64,000 nt of DNA from positions 62,001 to 126,000 of the forward strand of contig JAZNQD010000009.1 of the NCBI GenBank assembly GCA_045589955.1. Direction: 5' to 3'. This stretch comes from CAJGCS01 sp045589955. GTDB lineage: Bacteria; Bacillota_I; Bacilli_A; ML615J-28; CAG-313. The notes below the pieces were generated by a model. That model did no database searches and was not told where the DNA came from. It saw only the letters and a list, made by a program, of their open reading frames with translations. Made by a program: the position numbers and the translations under genes. This document shows, in pieces, positions 5,981-11,945 of the stretch; the stretch's first letter is position 1, and every line of letters starts with the position of its first letter.

Positions 5981-6216
5981 ATATGTTTTTCAAGATATTC
6001 AACTAAGTCCTTTACAGTTTCTATTTTTTCAGCATCATTATCTGCAATTTCTAAACCAAATTCTTCTTCAACGTACATAATTAATTCAACATGATCTAAA
6101 CTATCTAAATATAAATCATTATCAAAAGTATGTGTCATAAGAATTTCATTTCTATGCTTACCTGACACGTCTTCAATTAATTTTGCAACTTTATTGAATA
6201 TCTCTTTGTTTTCCAT
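5977..6216 (-). CDS. acpP: acyl carrier protein
   Basis: A 79-residue acidic protein of typical ACP size. It has the phosphopantetheine attachment motif DSLD with the serine near residue 39, followed by HVELIMYVEEEFGLEI, as in bacterial ACPs. Loaded with 4'-phosphopantetheine by a host transferase it would carry acyl chains in the cytoplasm. The longer open frame (to 6399) runs back through tRNA-Gly and is rejected. ATGs at 6231, 6222 and 6216 are possible; 6216 has GAAAGAA upstream. No fatty-acid or polyketide gene is nearby, so it may divert host acyl metabolism or an ACP-dependent modification. Confidence 0.88.
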   Translation of the reverse strand: MENKEIFNKVAKLIEDVSGKHRNEILMTHTFDNDLYLDSLDHVELIMYVEEEFGLEIADNDAEKIETVKDLVEYLEKHI

Positions 6217-6236
6217 GACCATTTCTTTCATATAAT

Positions 6237-6312
6237 TGGAGCGAGTGAACGGGCTCGAACCGTCGACATCAACCTTGGCAAGGTTGCGCTCTACCAACTG
6301 AGCTACACTCGC
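6237..6312 (-). tRNA. tRNA-Gly (GCC)
   Basis: Acceptor GCGAGTG/CACTCGC, anticodon stem CAACC/GGTTG with loop TTGCCAA (GCC), CCA encoded with discriminator T. Confidence 0.94.
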
Positions 6313-6320
6313 AAAAAATG

Positions 6321-6444
6321 CGGGTAAGGGATAGATTCGAACTACCGACCAAGAGGTTACCAACCATGCAGATACAATTGCTGTGCCTATTTTTACCAAA
6401 ATAGTTTATTTGCTTCTTGCTCTAACCGCTGAGCTACCTTACCC
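6321..6444 (-). pseudogene. tRNA-Thr (GGT) interrupted by about 49 nt
   Basis: Acceptor GGGTAAG/CTTACCC, D arm GCTC/GAGC and T arm GGTAG-TTCGAAT-CTATC are intact, and the 3' half of an anticodon arm (GG-TTGGTAA-CCTCT) is present. The 5' half is split after AAGA by about 49 nt. Removing the insert restores AGAGG/CCTCT closing an anticodon loop with GGT. The insert can fold into CTATTTT/AAAATAG and a GCA/TGC-closed hairpin. The 3' end reads GCAT, so CCA is not encoded, unlike its neighbours. It is either a disrupted tRNA or one carrying a tiny intron. Confidence 0.65.
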
Positions 6445-6451
6445 ATAAGAA

Positions 6452-6691
6452 CTAACTTATTTCAATAGTTTTAAATAAAAATGTAATGGTAATCTGAAAT
6501 GTACGAATTATATCTTCATCTAAAACTTCTACAAATAACACTTTATCACCGTCTAATGCAACACTTTTCGAATACCATTCTGGATGTTTTTCTACCCATT
6601 CTTGCGCTAATGACATGGGATGAAGATTTTGTTCACTCTCATAGTCTTCCCAGTCAATATCATTTTGTAATCGTATTTTACATTTTTGCAT
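6452..6691 (-). CDS. hypothetical protein
   Basis: 79 residues. It is acidic in the middle (DIDWEDYESEQ, LDEDIIR) with a hydrophobic C-terminal end (ITITFLFKTIEIS). It is flanked by the interrupted tRNA-Thr and tRNA-Leu. An AAGAAAGATG-like purine stretch precedes the ATG. No family recognised. Confidence 0.6.
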   Translation of the reverse strand: MQKCKIRLQNDIDWEDYESEQNLHPMSLAQEWVEKHPEWYSKSVALDGDKVLFVEVLDEDIIRTFQITITFLFKTIEIS

Positions 6692-6713
6692 TTAACATCT
6701 TTCTTTTAAATTG

Positions 6714-6800
6714 TGGTGGGCTAGGCCGGAATCGAACCGGCACGGGATTGCTCCCAACAGATTTTAAGTCTGCAGCGTCTACCAGTTCCGCCACAAGCCC
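6714..6800 (-). tRNA. tRNA-Leu (TAA)
   Basis: Class II tRNA, anticodon stem GCAGA/TCTGT with loop CTTAAAA (TAA), T-loop TTCGATT, CCA encoded. The acceptor stem GGGCTTG/CTAGCCC has one T-T mismatch. Confidence 0.92.
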
Positions 6801-6854
6801 ATATTAAGTAATAATTTCTTAAAAAAGAAGTGTCCTTTATTTTCAAGAACACTT

Positions 6855-6884
6855 ACAATATGCATTAAAATTTTTAAATGTAAA
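6855..6884 (-). promoter_or_regulatory. early-type promoter upstream of tRNA-Leu
   Basis: Minus strand TTTACA (6884-6879), 18-bp spacer, TATTGT (6860-6855), with the shared TTTTTTGTTTTACA context. Confidence 0.5.
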
Positions 6885-6896
6885 ACAAAAAAGTGA

Positions 6897-7082
6897 TTAT
6901 TTTTTCTTTTTACTCGCTACTTGTAAAGTGACTTCTTTTTTAGCAGTGTTAGTATTACACGATGGAGCTTTACCAACTGTTGATTTTAATAAATGAAAGC
7001 TTGGCATTAATTTCATTCTTTTTGCCCAGCGTTTAGCAAACATTATTTCTTCAACAGTTTTCTTTTTCTTTTCCATAGCCAT
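6897..7082 (-). CDS. small basic protein, unknown
   Basis: 61 residues with lysine runs at both ends (MEKKKKTVEE, ASKKKK) and a central FAKRWAKRMKLMPSF segment. The start at 7082 is set by AAGGAGT; the longer frame to 7184 reads through tRNA-Asn and is rejected. It could bind nucleic acid; no family recognised. Confidence 0.68.
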   Translation of the reverse strand: MAMEKKKKTVEEIMFAKRWAKRMKLMPSFHLLKSTVGKAPSCNTNTAKKEVTLQVASKKKK

Positions 7083-7108
7083 TATATCATACTCCTTTTT
7101 ATAAAAAT

Positions 7109-7183
7109 TGGCTGGGATGGAGGGATTCGAACCCCCGACCAATCGGTTAACAGCTGATTGCACTGCCGCTGTGCTACATCCCA
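7109..7183 (-). tRNA. tRNA-Asn (GTT)
   Basis: Acceptor TGGGATG/CATCCCA, anticodon loop CTGTTAA (GTT), CCA encoded. The anticodon stem ATCAG/CCGAT has one A-C mismatch. Confidence 0.9.
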
Positions 7184-7195
7184 ATGATTAAAAGT

Positions 7196-7272
7196 TGGTT
7201 GGCCGAGCGAGACTTGAACTTGCGACCCCAGCTTTATCAGAGCTGTGCTCTAACCACCTGAGCTACCGACCA
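7196..7272 (-). tRNA. tRNA-Ile (GAT)
   Basis: Anticodon stem CAGCT/AGCTG with loop CTGATAA (GAT), T-loop TTCAAGT, CCA encoded. Confidence 0.93.
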
Positions 7273-7277
7273 ATAAA

Positions 7278-7353
7278 TGGTGCCAGCAGAGAGACTTGAA
7301 CTCCCAACCTTCTCATTACAAGTGAGTTGCTCTACCAATTGAGCTATGCTGGC
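7278..7353 (-). tRNA. tRNA-Thr (TGT)
   Basis: Acceptor GCCAGCA/TGCTGGC, anticodon loop TTGTAAT (TGT), CCA encoded. As an intact Thr tRNA it may make the interrupted GGT copy dispensable. Confidence 0.93.
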
Positions 7354-7370
7354 AATGTATAATATAAGAA

Positions 7371-7889
7371 CTATTCTCTCGAATTATTTTTAGAAACAAA
7401 TTTCTGTTTTTTATTCTTTTTGGAATTTTTCATATATTTATTTCTAATTTCTTGTATTTTCTGCTTCTTTTGTTGAAGTAACATATTCTCATATCGTTTA
7501 CGTATTTCTTTAGCACTTTTATCAGCTTCCTTGTTATAATAAGAAAGGACAGTACCGTCTTGGCAATGTCCCTTAATCCACATAACATGGCAATTCAAAG
7601 CTTCTAATCGTTCTAAAATGTTATCGAGAATTATTTTTTCATTTGGTCGATATGAGCCATTTCTAATTGCGTGAATTGCGTATGAAGAATCCGTTAACAA
7701 GGTAATATGTTCTTTAGTATCTTTTATACTAACAAGAGCAAATAAAATAGCGCGTAATTCAGCAGTATTATTATCAGATTCTTCTACAACCGCAGCATCT
7801 CTAAAAATTTCTCTGTTTCTAGCGTCTGTAATAACAAATGCTATACCCGAATTATTTTTACGTGTGCTTGCGTCGGTATATATTTTCAC
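7371..7889 (-). CDS. rnhA: ribonuclease HI
   Basis: A 172-residue protein with all RNase HI catalytic acids: Asp6 (YTDAS), Glu44 (TAELRAI), Asp67 (LTDSSYAI) and Asp123 (NKEADKSA), plus IKGH at 106-109. It cuts the RNA strand of RNA-DNA hybrids in the cytoplasm, removing primers or R-loops. The last ~45 residues are a lysine-rich extension beyond the fold and may add nucleic-acid affinity. The start is GTG with AGGAC upstream. It lies in the tRNA array behind a GTTCTAGATAA motif. Confidence 0.92.
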   Translation of the reverse strand: MKIYTDASTRKNNSGIAFVITDARNREIFRDAAVVEESDNNTAELRAILFALVSIKDTKEHITLLTDSSYAIHAIRNGSYRPNEKIILDNILERLEALNCHVMWIKGHCQDGTVLSYYNKEADKSAKEIRKRYENMLLQQKKQKIQEIRNKYMKNSKKNKKQKFVSKNNSRE

Positions 7890-7921
7890 AAGATTTGTCC
7901 TAGCTTAATTTACCTATTATC

Positions 7922-7927
7922 TAGAAC
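7922..7927 (-). promoter_or_regulatory. GTTCTA-type promoter for RNase HI
   Basis: Minus strand GTTCTAGATAATAGG, about 33 nt before the GTG start of the RNase HI gene. Confidence 0.5.
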
Positions 7928-7942
7928 ATTTAGTGATATAAT

Positions 7943-8019
7943 TGGTGATCCCGACGAGATTCGAACTCGTGATCTTCTCCGTGAAAGGGAGATGTCCTAG
8001 GCCGCTAGACGACGGGACC
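7943..8019 (-). tRNA. tRNA-Glu (TTC)
   Basis: Acceptor GGTCCCG/CGGGATC, anticodon stem TCTCC/GGAGA with loop CTTTCAC (TTC), CCA encoded. Confidence 0.94.
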
Positions 8020-8021
8020 AT

Positions 8022-8114
8022 TGGCGGGGGTAGCTATATCGGTGTCATTGCGCAACCTATGTAAACGTCCAAACTATAACTAGTATTCGTAAGGATAGTT
8101 TTACCGACCCCCAT
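8022..8114 (-). other. tRNA-like element ending in encoded CCA
   Basis: 5' GGGGGT pairs with 3' ACCCCC, then G and CCA (8022-8024), exactly as in the adjacent tRNAs. Next, CGGT pairs with ACCG, and AAACTAT/ATAGTTT forms an internal 7-bp hairpin. There is no T-loop TTC, D arm or recognisable anticodon arm. It looks like an RNA that keeps a tRNA acceptor end, or a strongly decayed tRNA. Confidence 0.5.
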
Positions 8115-8124
8115 AGTATAAATC

Positions 8125-8397
8125 TTAAACAGCTACGTTTATACTTGCTCCAACAGAAGTCATTGCACCAGTCATTGCACCTGAAGAATTATAACCTGGA
8201 CAAGCTGGCTGACCAACTGCATTTCTATAATGCTCGCTTGCAATTCCTTGTGTTTGTGACGAATTCAAAGCAATTAAAATCGATTTTTTCTTTTCATCAT
8301 CCTCATCATTAATAATAGCAATCATAGATGAAGATTGACTGCTATAAGTAGATTGACAAGGTGACATTATTTGTGTATTTATTCCGCCTACTTCCAT
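8125..8397 (-). CDS. hypothetical protein
   Basis: 90 residues rich in Ser, Gly and Ala with a central acidic-basic patch (NDEDDEKKK) and a small-residue C-terminus (GAMTGAMTSVGASINVAV). RBS AAAGGAT precedes the ATG and GTTCTATAAAA lies 35 nt upstream. No family recognised; the low-complexity tail could be virion-associated. Confidence 0.62.
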   Translation of the reverse strand: MEVGGINTQIMSPCQSTYSSQSSSMIAIINDEDDEKKKSILIALNSSQTQGIASEHYRNAVGQPACPGYNSSGAMTGAMTSVGASINVAV

Positions 8398-8431
8398 GAT
8401 TTAATATCCTTTTTTTAATATTATCATTTTA

Positions 8432-8437
8432 TAGAAC
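8432..8437 (-). promoter_or_regulatory. GTTCTA-type promoter
   Basis: Minus strand GTTCTATAAAATG between tRNA-Met and the 8125-8397 gene. Confidence 0.5.
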
Positions 8438-8448
8438 GGTTATTTAAT

Positions 8449-8524
8449 TGGTTGCGAGGGGAGGAATTGAACCTCCTACCCCAAGGTTATGAGCCTTGTA
8501 AGCTAACCGTTGCTCTACCTCGCA
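8449..8524 (-). tRNA. second tRNA with CAT anticodon (Met or Ile2)
   Basis: Acceptor TGCGAGG/CCTCGCA, anticodon loop CTCATAA, T-loop TTCAATT, CCA encoded. The sequence differs from the CAT tRNA at 1432-1509, so the two may serve Met and AUA-Ile. No initiator features are seen. Confidence 0.92.
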
Positions 8525-8529
8525 ATAAA

Positions 8530-8700
8530 AACAAATTTCTTTTATAGACGCTTAAGTAATAACAATCTAATTAAGACCAAGTCCTGACTAAGAAATTTAA
8601 GACTGCCAGTGTTATATTATTAAATAGGCTAATATAACAGAATAGCTTATTATTTTTTATATCGTTTCTTATTCACTATGTATTATAACTTTTGTTTCTA
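8530..8700 (-). ncRNA. non-coding leader with hairpins ahead of tRNA-Met
   Basis: No gene between tRNA-Met and the early-type promoter at 8708-8736. The minus strand carries a 9-bp hairpin GTTATATTA/TAATATAAC and an AGTC/GACT-closed stem. It may be a small RNA or only the leader of the tRNA transcript. Confidence 0.3.
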
Positions 8701-8707
8701 AAATAAA

Positions 8708-8736
8708 TATTTACATTAAAAAATGCAATATGTAAA
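8708..8736 (-). promoter_or_regulatory. early-type promoter of the tRNA array
   Basis: Minus strand TTTACA (8736-8731), 17-bp spacer, TAAATA (8713-8708), again in CTGTTTTACA context. Confidence 0.55.
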
Positions 8737-8794
8737 ACAGAATATTGTATAGAATATGAAATTATTTTAATTTTGTTATAAAAAGTTATAAAAA

Positions 8795-8834
8795 AAGAAA
8801 AAAGTGTATCAAATTGGCGAAGATACACTTTTTT
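8795..8834 (-). terminator. intrinsic terminator of the nucleotide-metabolism operon
   Basis: Arms 8801-8810 and 8822-8831 (AAAGTGTATC / GATACACTTT) with A-runs and T-runs on the two sides, so it could work in both directions. Confidence 0.8.
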
Positions 8835-8859
8835 AGAGGAGAGTCAGTGATTATGTTGC

Positions 8860-9036
8860 TTAGTTTTTATTTAATCCAACGACGACATCCCAAGCAATAA
8901 TTTCGCCGTTTTCAGGAAGAGCTTTTTTGGCATCTTCCTCAGTTTGAAAAGTTTGAGCGGCAAGTAAACCTTTCCATTCATTCTCTTCTGTTAAATATGC
9001 ATCATATGAATATTCTTTATTCTTGATAACAAACAT
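8860..9036 (-). CDS. small protein, unknown
   Basis: A 58-residue frame starting MFVIKNKEYSYDAYLTEENE and ending VVVGLNKN, preceded by AAGGAGATATAG. It is the last gene before the operon terminator and follows the MazG-like gene by 13 bp. Its ribosome-binding site and operon position make it credible. No family recognised. Confidence 0.7.
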   Translation of the reverse strand: MFVIKNKEYSYDAYLTEENEWKGLLAAQTFQTEEDAKKALPENGEIIAWDVVVGLNKN

Positions 9037-9049
9037 CTATATCTCCTTT

Positions 9050-9412
9050 TTATCTTCCATTTGATGTATTTCTATCTATATGAACTTCTGTTACGTCAGC
9101 TTCTTTTGAATTTGTTTTTCCATTTTTAGCAATATATTTATCTATAGTATGATCAAGTCTTTCTAATTTATAATCTTTTATGTTTTCAATTTTTTCTTGG
9201 TCTAAATTATAGATTTGTTTTATCTGGTGTAACATAATTTCTACATCAGCTACTTCTTCTGCAATATTTTCAACGTTATCTGTTCCGCGGTGTACATTTT
9301 CAAACAAAGCTTTTTGCAATTCCATTAATTCTTCAATTGCTTGCATAGTTTGATTTTTTTCACCAAATGTATTTATTACTCTATAAATAGTACGATTTTG
9401 TTTAGGTGTCAT
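9050..9412 (-). CDS. MazG-like NTP pyrophosphohydrolase
   Basis: A 120-residue all-alpha protein with the MazG/dUTPase-like metal motif: EELMELQKAL near residues 26-35 and EEVADVEIMLHQI near 66-78. Family members hydrolyse (d)NTPs or related nucleotides to monophosphate and pyrophosphate. Its start overlaps the preceding 52-residue gene (ATGA), so they are coupled. With GMP reductase upstream it points to adjustment of purine or dNTP/alarmone pools during infection. Confidence 0.8.
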   Translation of the reverse strand: MTPKQNRTIYRVINTFGEKNQTMQAIEELMELQKALFENVHRGTDNVENIAEEVADVEIMLHQIKQIYNLDQEKIENIKDYKLERLDHTIDKYIAKNGKTNSKEADVTEVHIDRNTSNGR

Positions 9413-9567
9413 TTTATAATTCCTGAATCATAGCACGTTCCTTTATGAATATGAGTTACGGTTTTTGGTTCAACCTCTGCTACACATTTCGTTATACTTA
9501 TTACACATACACAAATAATTATTGCACGTAAAACAGAATTTAAACAATATACCAAAACTTTTTTCAT
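9409..9567 (-). CDS. small membrane or secreted protein
   Basis: 52 residues beginning MKKVLVYCLNSVLRAIII, with a hydrophobic segment at about 9-25 and a short outer part containing one cysteine. Its ATG overlaps the GMP reductase stop (ATGA) and its stop overlaps the MazG-like start (ATGA). This double coupling argues that it is a real gene. Confidence 0.65.
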   Translation of the reverse strand: MKKVLVYCLNSVLRAIIICVCVISITKCVAEVEPKTVTHIHKGTCYDSGIIK

Positions 9568-10742
9568 AAAATACCCTTTCCATCATTATTTAAAATGCGG
9601 CGAACTTTATAAAATGTTGTTACTTTTGGAAAATCTTTTAGTTTTGTACAATTTATATAAGTCATGGTACTTCTTAATGATCCTAAATAGTCATCAATAA
9701 TATTTTGTACTGGACCAACGTATTCTTTTAATGTAACAATACCTTCTGATGTTCTGTAGTTAGCCATACCATTCCAATGTTTATCTTGGGCATATTTAGA
9801 TGACATTCCATAGGCAAGTTTGAATTTTTTAGCTTCATATTTTGGTTTATCGGGGACATAAATTTCATCAATTAATGTAAATCCATCAACAACTCTTTCT
9901 TCTGTTTCTATATAATAATCATATTCATTAGTGCGGTATACTTTTTCAATAATATCACCTTCAGCTTCATCAGTTCCAGCAACTAAAGAACCAACCATTA
10001 CAAAATCGGCACCTGCTCCATACGCCTTTGCAATATCACCATAGCAAGTAATTCCACCATCAGCACAGATATATCCACCCACCGCATGAGCAGCTTCTGC
10101 ACAATCTAGTACGGTAGATAATTGTGGACGTCCAACTCCTGTTTGTTTTCTTGTCGTACAATTAGCACCCGGTCCAATCCCACACTTAACTAAGTCTGCT
10201 CCGGCTAATATTAAATCTTGGACCATATCTCCGGTTACAACATTACCAACCATTATAACGATATCTGGATACTCTTTTCTAAATAAACTTACTGCTTCTA
10301 AAAGCTTTGGAATATATCCATTAGCAATATCAATACATAAATTTTTACAAAGACCTGTATCTAAAATACGTTTTGTCTTATTTACGTCTTCAGTATTTAT
10401 GCCAGTTGATAAAAAGATATAATCGTTTCCACAAATATGTCCATCAAAAGTTTTGGCAGAAAGATTATTTTCAGTAAAAAATTCATAAAGGCTGTCAAAA
10501 GAATAATGCTTTTGTAAACAACAGAACATTTTATTATATTGAAAAACTTTAGCCATTTCAAATGTACCTGTAGTTGCCATATTAGCTACAGTTAATCCAT
10601 TTCCTTCTATTGTTCTATTTGACCATTTAAACGTATACTTTCTATATACATTAGGCTCTTTTCTTGAATTTAAAGTAGAGCGTTTAGGTTTAATCAATAC
10701 ATCGCAATAATCTAGCTGTTCTTCGTTTATAACCTGTGTCAT
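9564..10742 (-). CDS. guaC: GMP reductase (IMPDH/GMPR family)
   Basis: 392 residues with the IMPDH/GMPR barrel. The active-site loop GIGPGANCTTRKQTGVG holds the catalytic cysteine near residue 195, and ADGGITCYGDIAKAYGAGADFVMVG forms the phosphate-binding part. The CTTR form and absence of CBS domains favour GMP reductase over IMP dehydrogenase. The enzyme turns GMP into IMP with NADPH, moving guanine nucleotides towards adenine. It is the central gene of a minus-strand operon from about 11761 to 8860. Confidence 0.88.
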   Translation of the reverse strand: MTQVINEEQLDYCDVLIKPKRSTLNSRKEPNVYRKYTFKWSNRTIEGNGLTVANMATTGTFEMAKVFQYNKMFCCLQKHYSFDSLYEFFTENNLSAKTFDGHICGNDYIFLSTGINTEDVNKTKRILDTGLCKNLCIDIANGYIPKLLEAVSLFRKEYPDIVIMVGNVVTGDMVQDLILAGADLVKCGIGPGANCTTRKQTGVGRPQLSTVLDCAEAAHAVGGYICADGGITCYGDIAKAYGAGADFVMVGSLVAGTDEAEGDIIEKVYRTNEYDYYIETEERVVDGFTLIDEIYVPDKPKYEAKKFKLAYGMSSKYAQDKHWNGMANYRTSEGIVTLKEYVGPVQNIIDDYLGSLRSTMTYINCTKLKDFPKVTTFYKVRRILNNDGKGIL

Positions 10743-10745
10743 TTA

Positions 10746-10991
10746 TTAATCCTTTTTTCTAATTTTTTTGAGAATATCCTGTAGAAGTGGATCTTTTGAA
10801 AATGCTTCAGTGCTTATATTACACAGCGCATCGATAATTGCATCTACTCTTTTTTTATCCCAAGTATTTTTACGTACTTCTATTAAAGATACTATTTGTG
10901 GTCTTACTGTATACCAATATGTATCGTAAAGTATTTTTTCTTTAGAAGCATGTTTTTCTCTCATTGTAAGATTTCTAAGCCAATTCCGCAT
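10746..10991 (-). CDS. hypothetical protein
   Basis: 81 residues, mostly helical and basic, ending KKIRKKD. Its start lies 17 bp inside the preceding gene with AGAGGAAG upstream, so translation is coupled. No recognised domain. Confidence 0.65.
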   Translation of the reverse strand: MRNWLRNLTMREKHASKEKILYDTYWYTVRPQIVSLIEVRKNTWDKKRVDAIIDALCNISTEAFSKDPLLQDILKKIRKKD

Positions 10992-11304
10992 CTTCTTCCT
11001 CTTTCAAACGTTTTAATTTTTTTAATTCTTTTACTAATACTGGACAAACTACATTTAAACGCTTTTCATAATTTTTTTCTAATTTTTTTCCTGAACGCCA
11101 ATCGTCTAGCCAAATATCTACAACAGGTGTATTTAGTTGAACAATTAATTCACAAAGATTTTTTATAACGTCCATAGAAGTATTTTTATTAAACAGTGCT
11201 GTTGCAATATGATTTAAAACAACTAATTCTTTTACATTAAAAGCCTCGTTTTCTTTAATTATTTTATCATATCCAAATAATTTATTAAAAAAATTTTTAA
11301 GCAT
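10975..11304 (-). CDS. hypothetical protein
   Basis: About 109 residues (ATG at 11304 or 11310). It has a short hydrophobic N-terminus (LKNFFNKLFGY), a helical body and a C-terminus with KELKKLKRLKEEED. It overlaps both neighbours and is part of the nucleotide operon. Function unknown. Confidence 0.65.
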   Translation of the reverse strand: MLKNFFNKLFGYDKIIKENEAFNVKELVVLNHIATALFNKNTSMDVIKNLCELIVQLNTPVVDIWLDDWRSGKKLEKNYEKRLNVVCPVLVKELKKLKRLKEEEDAELA

Positions 11305-11761
11305 TAACATTAAATTTACTCCATAGACGACATAAAAAGTTTTGAAAACGAATAAGGCGTTTACCGTATAATTTCCAGCGTCGAATTATTTTATGGATAG
11401 TTCGTAAACCACATGGTGAGATGTAACTAAGATGAGTTAAACCAGTGTCATATCCAGCAATTCTTACTCCTCTTTTATTATACGATATTCTACCTTCTCG
11501 TGTAAGCTTATATTTAACATTCCAATCTCTGTTAAAACCCGATGCTTTTAATGGAAGATCATCTATTACAGTAAGATAATCATAAGGAATGAGAATATAA
11601 TAATAATGATCCGCATGATAAAAATTAATTCGGTTAACTATCCAAATAAAATCATCATAAGGTAATTCAACATCATCAACAGTACATTGTGATAATATTT
11701 CGTATATTACCGCATCTCTTTCACGATTATCTCGCCTATAATAGGTAAGTAGTCTATACAT
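11297..11761 (-). CDS. hypothetical protein, first gene of the nucleotide operon
   Basis: About 154 residues, rich in Tyr and Arg, with a basic C-terminal third. ATG at 11761 is favoured because AAAGG lies 8 nt upstream; a GTG at 11770 overlaps that site. An early-type promoter is immediately upstream, so it is probably expressed early. No family recognised. Confidence 0.66.
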   Translation of the reverse strand: MYRLLTYYRRDNRERDAVIYEILSQCTVDDVELPYDDFIWIVNRINFYHADHYYYILIPYDYLTVIDDLPLKASGFNRDWNVKYKLTREGRISYNKRGVRIAGYDTGLTHLSYISPCGLRTIHKIIRRWKLYGKRLIRFQNFLCRLWSKFNVNA

Positions 11762-11781
11762 TAATCGCACCTTTCTATCGA

Positions 11782-11809
11782 ATTATAAAAAATTAAAAAA
11801 GAATGTAAA
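11782..11809 (-). promoter_or_regulatory. early-type promoter of the nucleotide operon
   Basis: Minus strand TTTACA (11809-11804), 16-bp spacer, TATAAT (11787-11782). This is the best match to consensus among the five early-type sites. Confidence 0.7.
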
Positions 11810-11909
11810 ACAAAAAGTTCTTATTATTAAGGTTACTTTTATGCCTCCGACTTAAAATCAATGAAATAAGTGGAAAAGTTCGAGTATCCAGAGTCTTAAG
11901 CGGTTAAAT

Positions 11910-11945
11910 AAAAGAGGGGAAGTTTTAGGGCTTCCCTTTTATTTT
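11910..11945 (-). terminator. intrinsic terminator after the replicative helicase
   Basis: Minus strand GGGAAG...CTTCCC hairpin followed by CTCTTTTATTT, overlapping the last codons of the DnaB-like gene. The 11810-11909 stretch beyond it shows nothing recognisable. Confidence 0.7.

Noticed and set aside
5977..6399. 140-residue frame for the acyl carrier protein gene
   Set aside because: The extra N-terminus is a translation of tRNA-Gly and part of the interrupted tRNA; ACP begins near 6216.
6897..7184. 95-residue frame overlapping tRNA-Asn
   Set aside because: The first 34 codons are tRNA sequence; the ribosome-binding site supports ATG at 7082.
9564..10742. Reading as IMP dehydrogenase
   Set aside because: No CBS domains and the active-site loop is of the CTTR GMP-reductase type.
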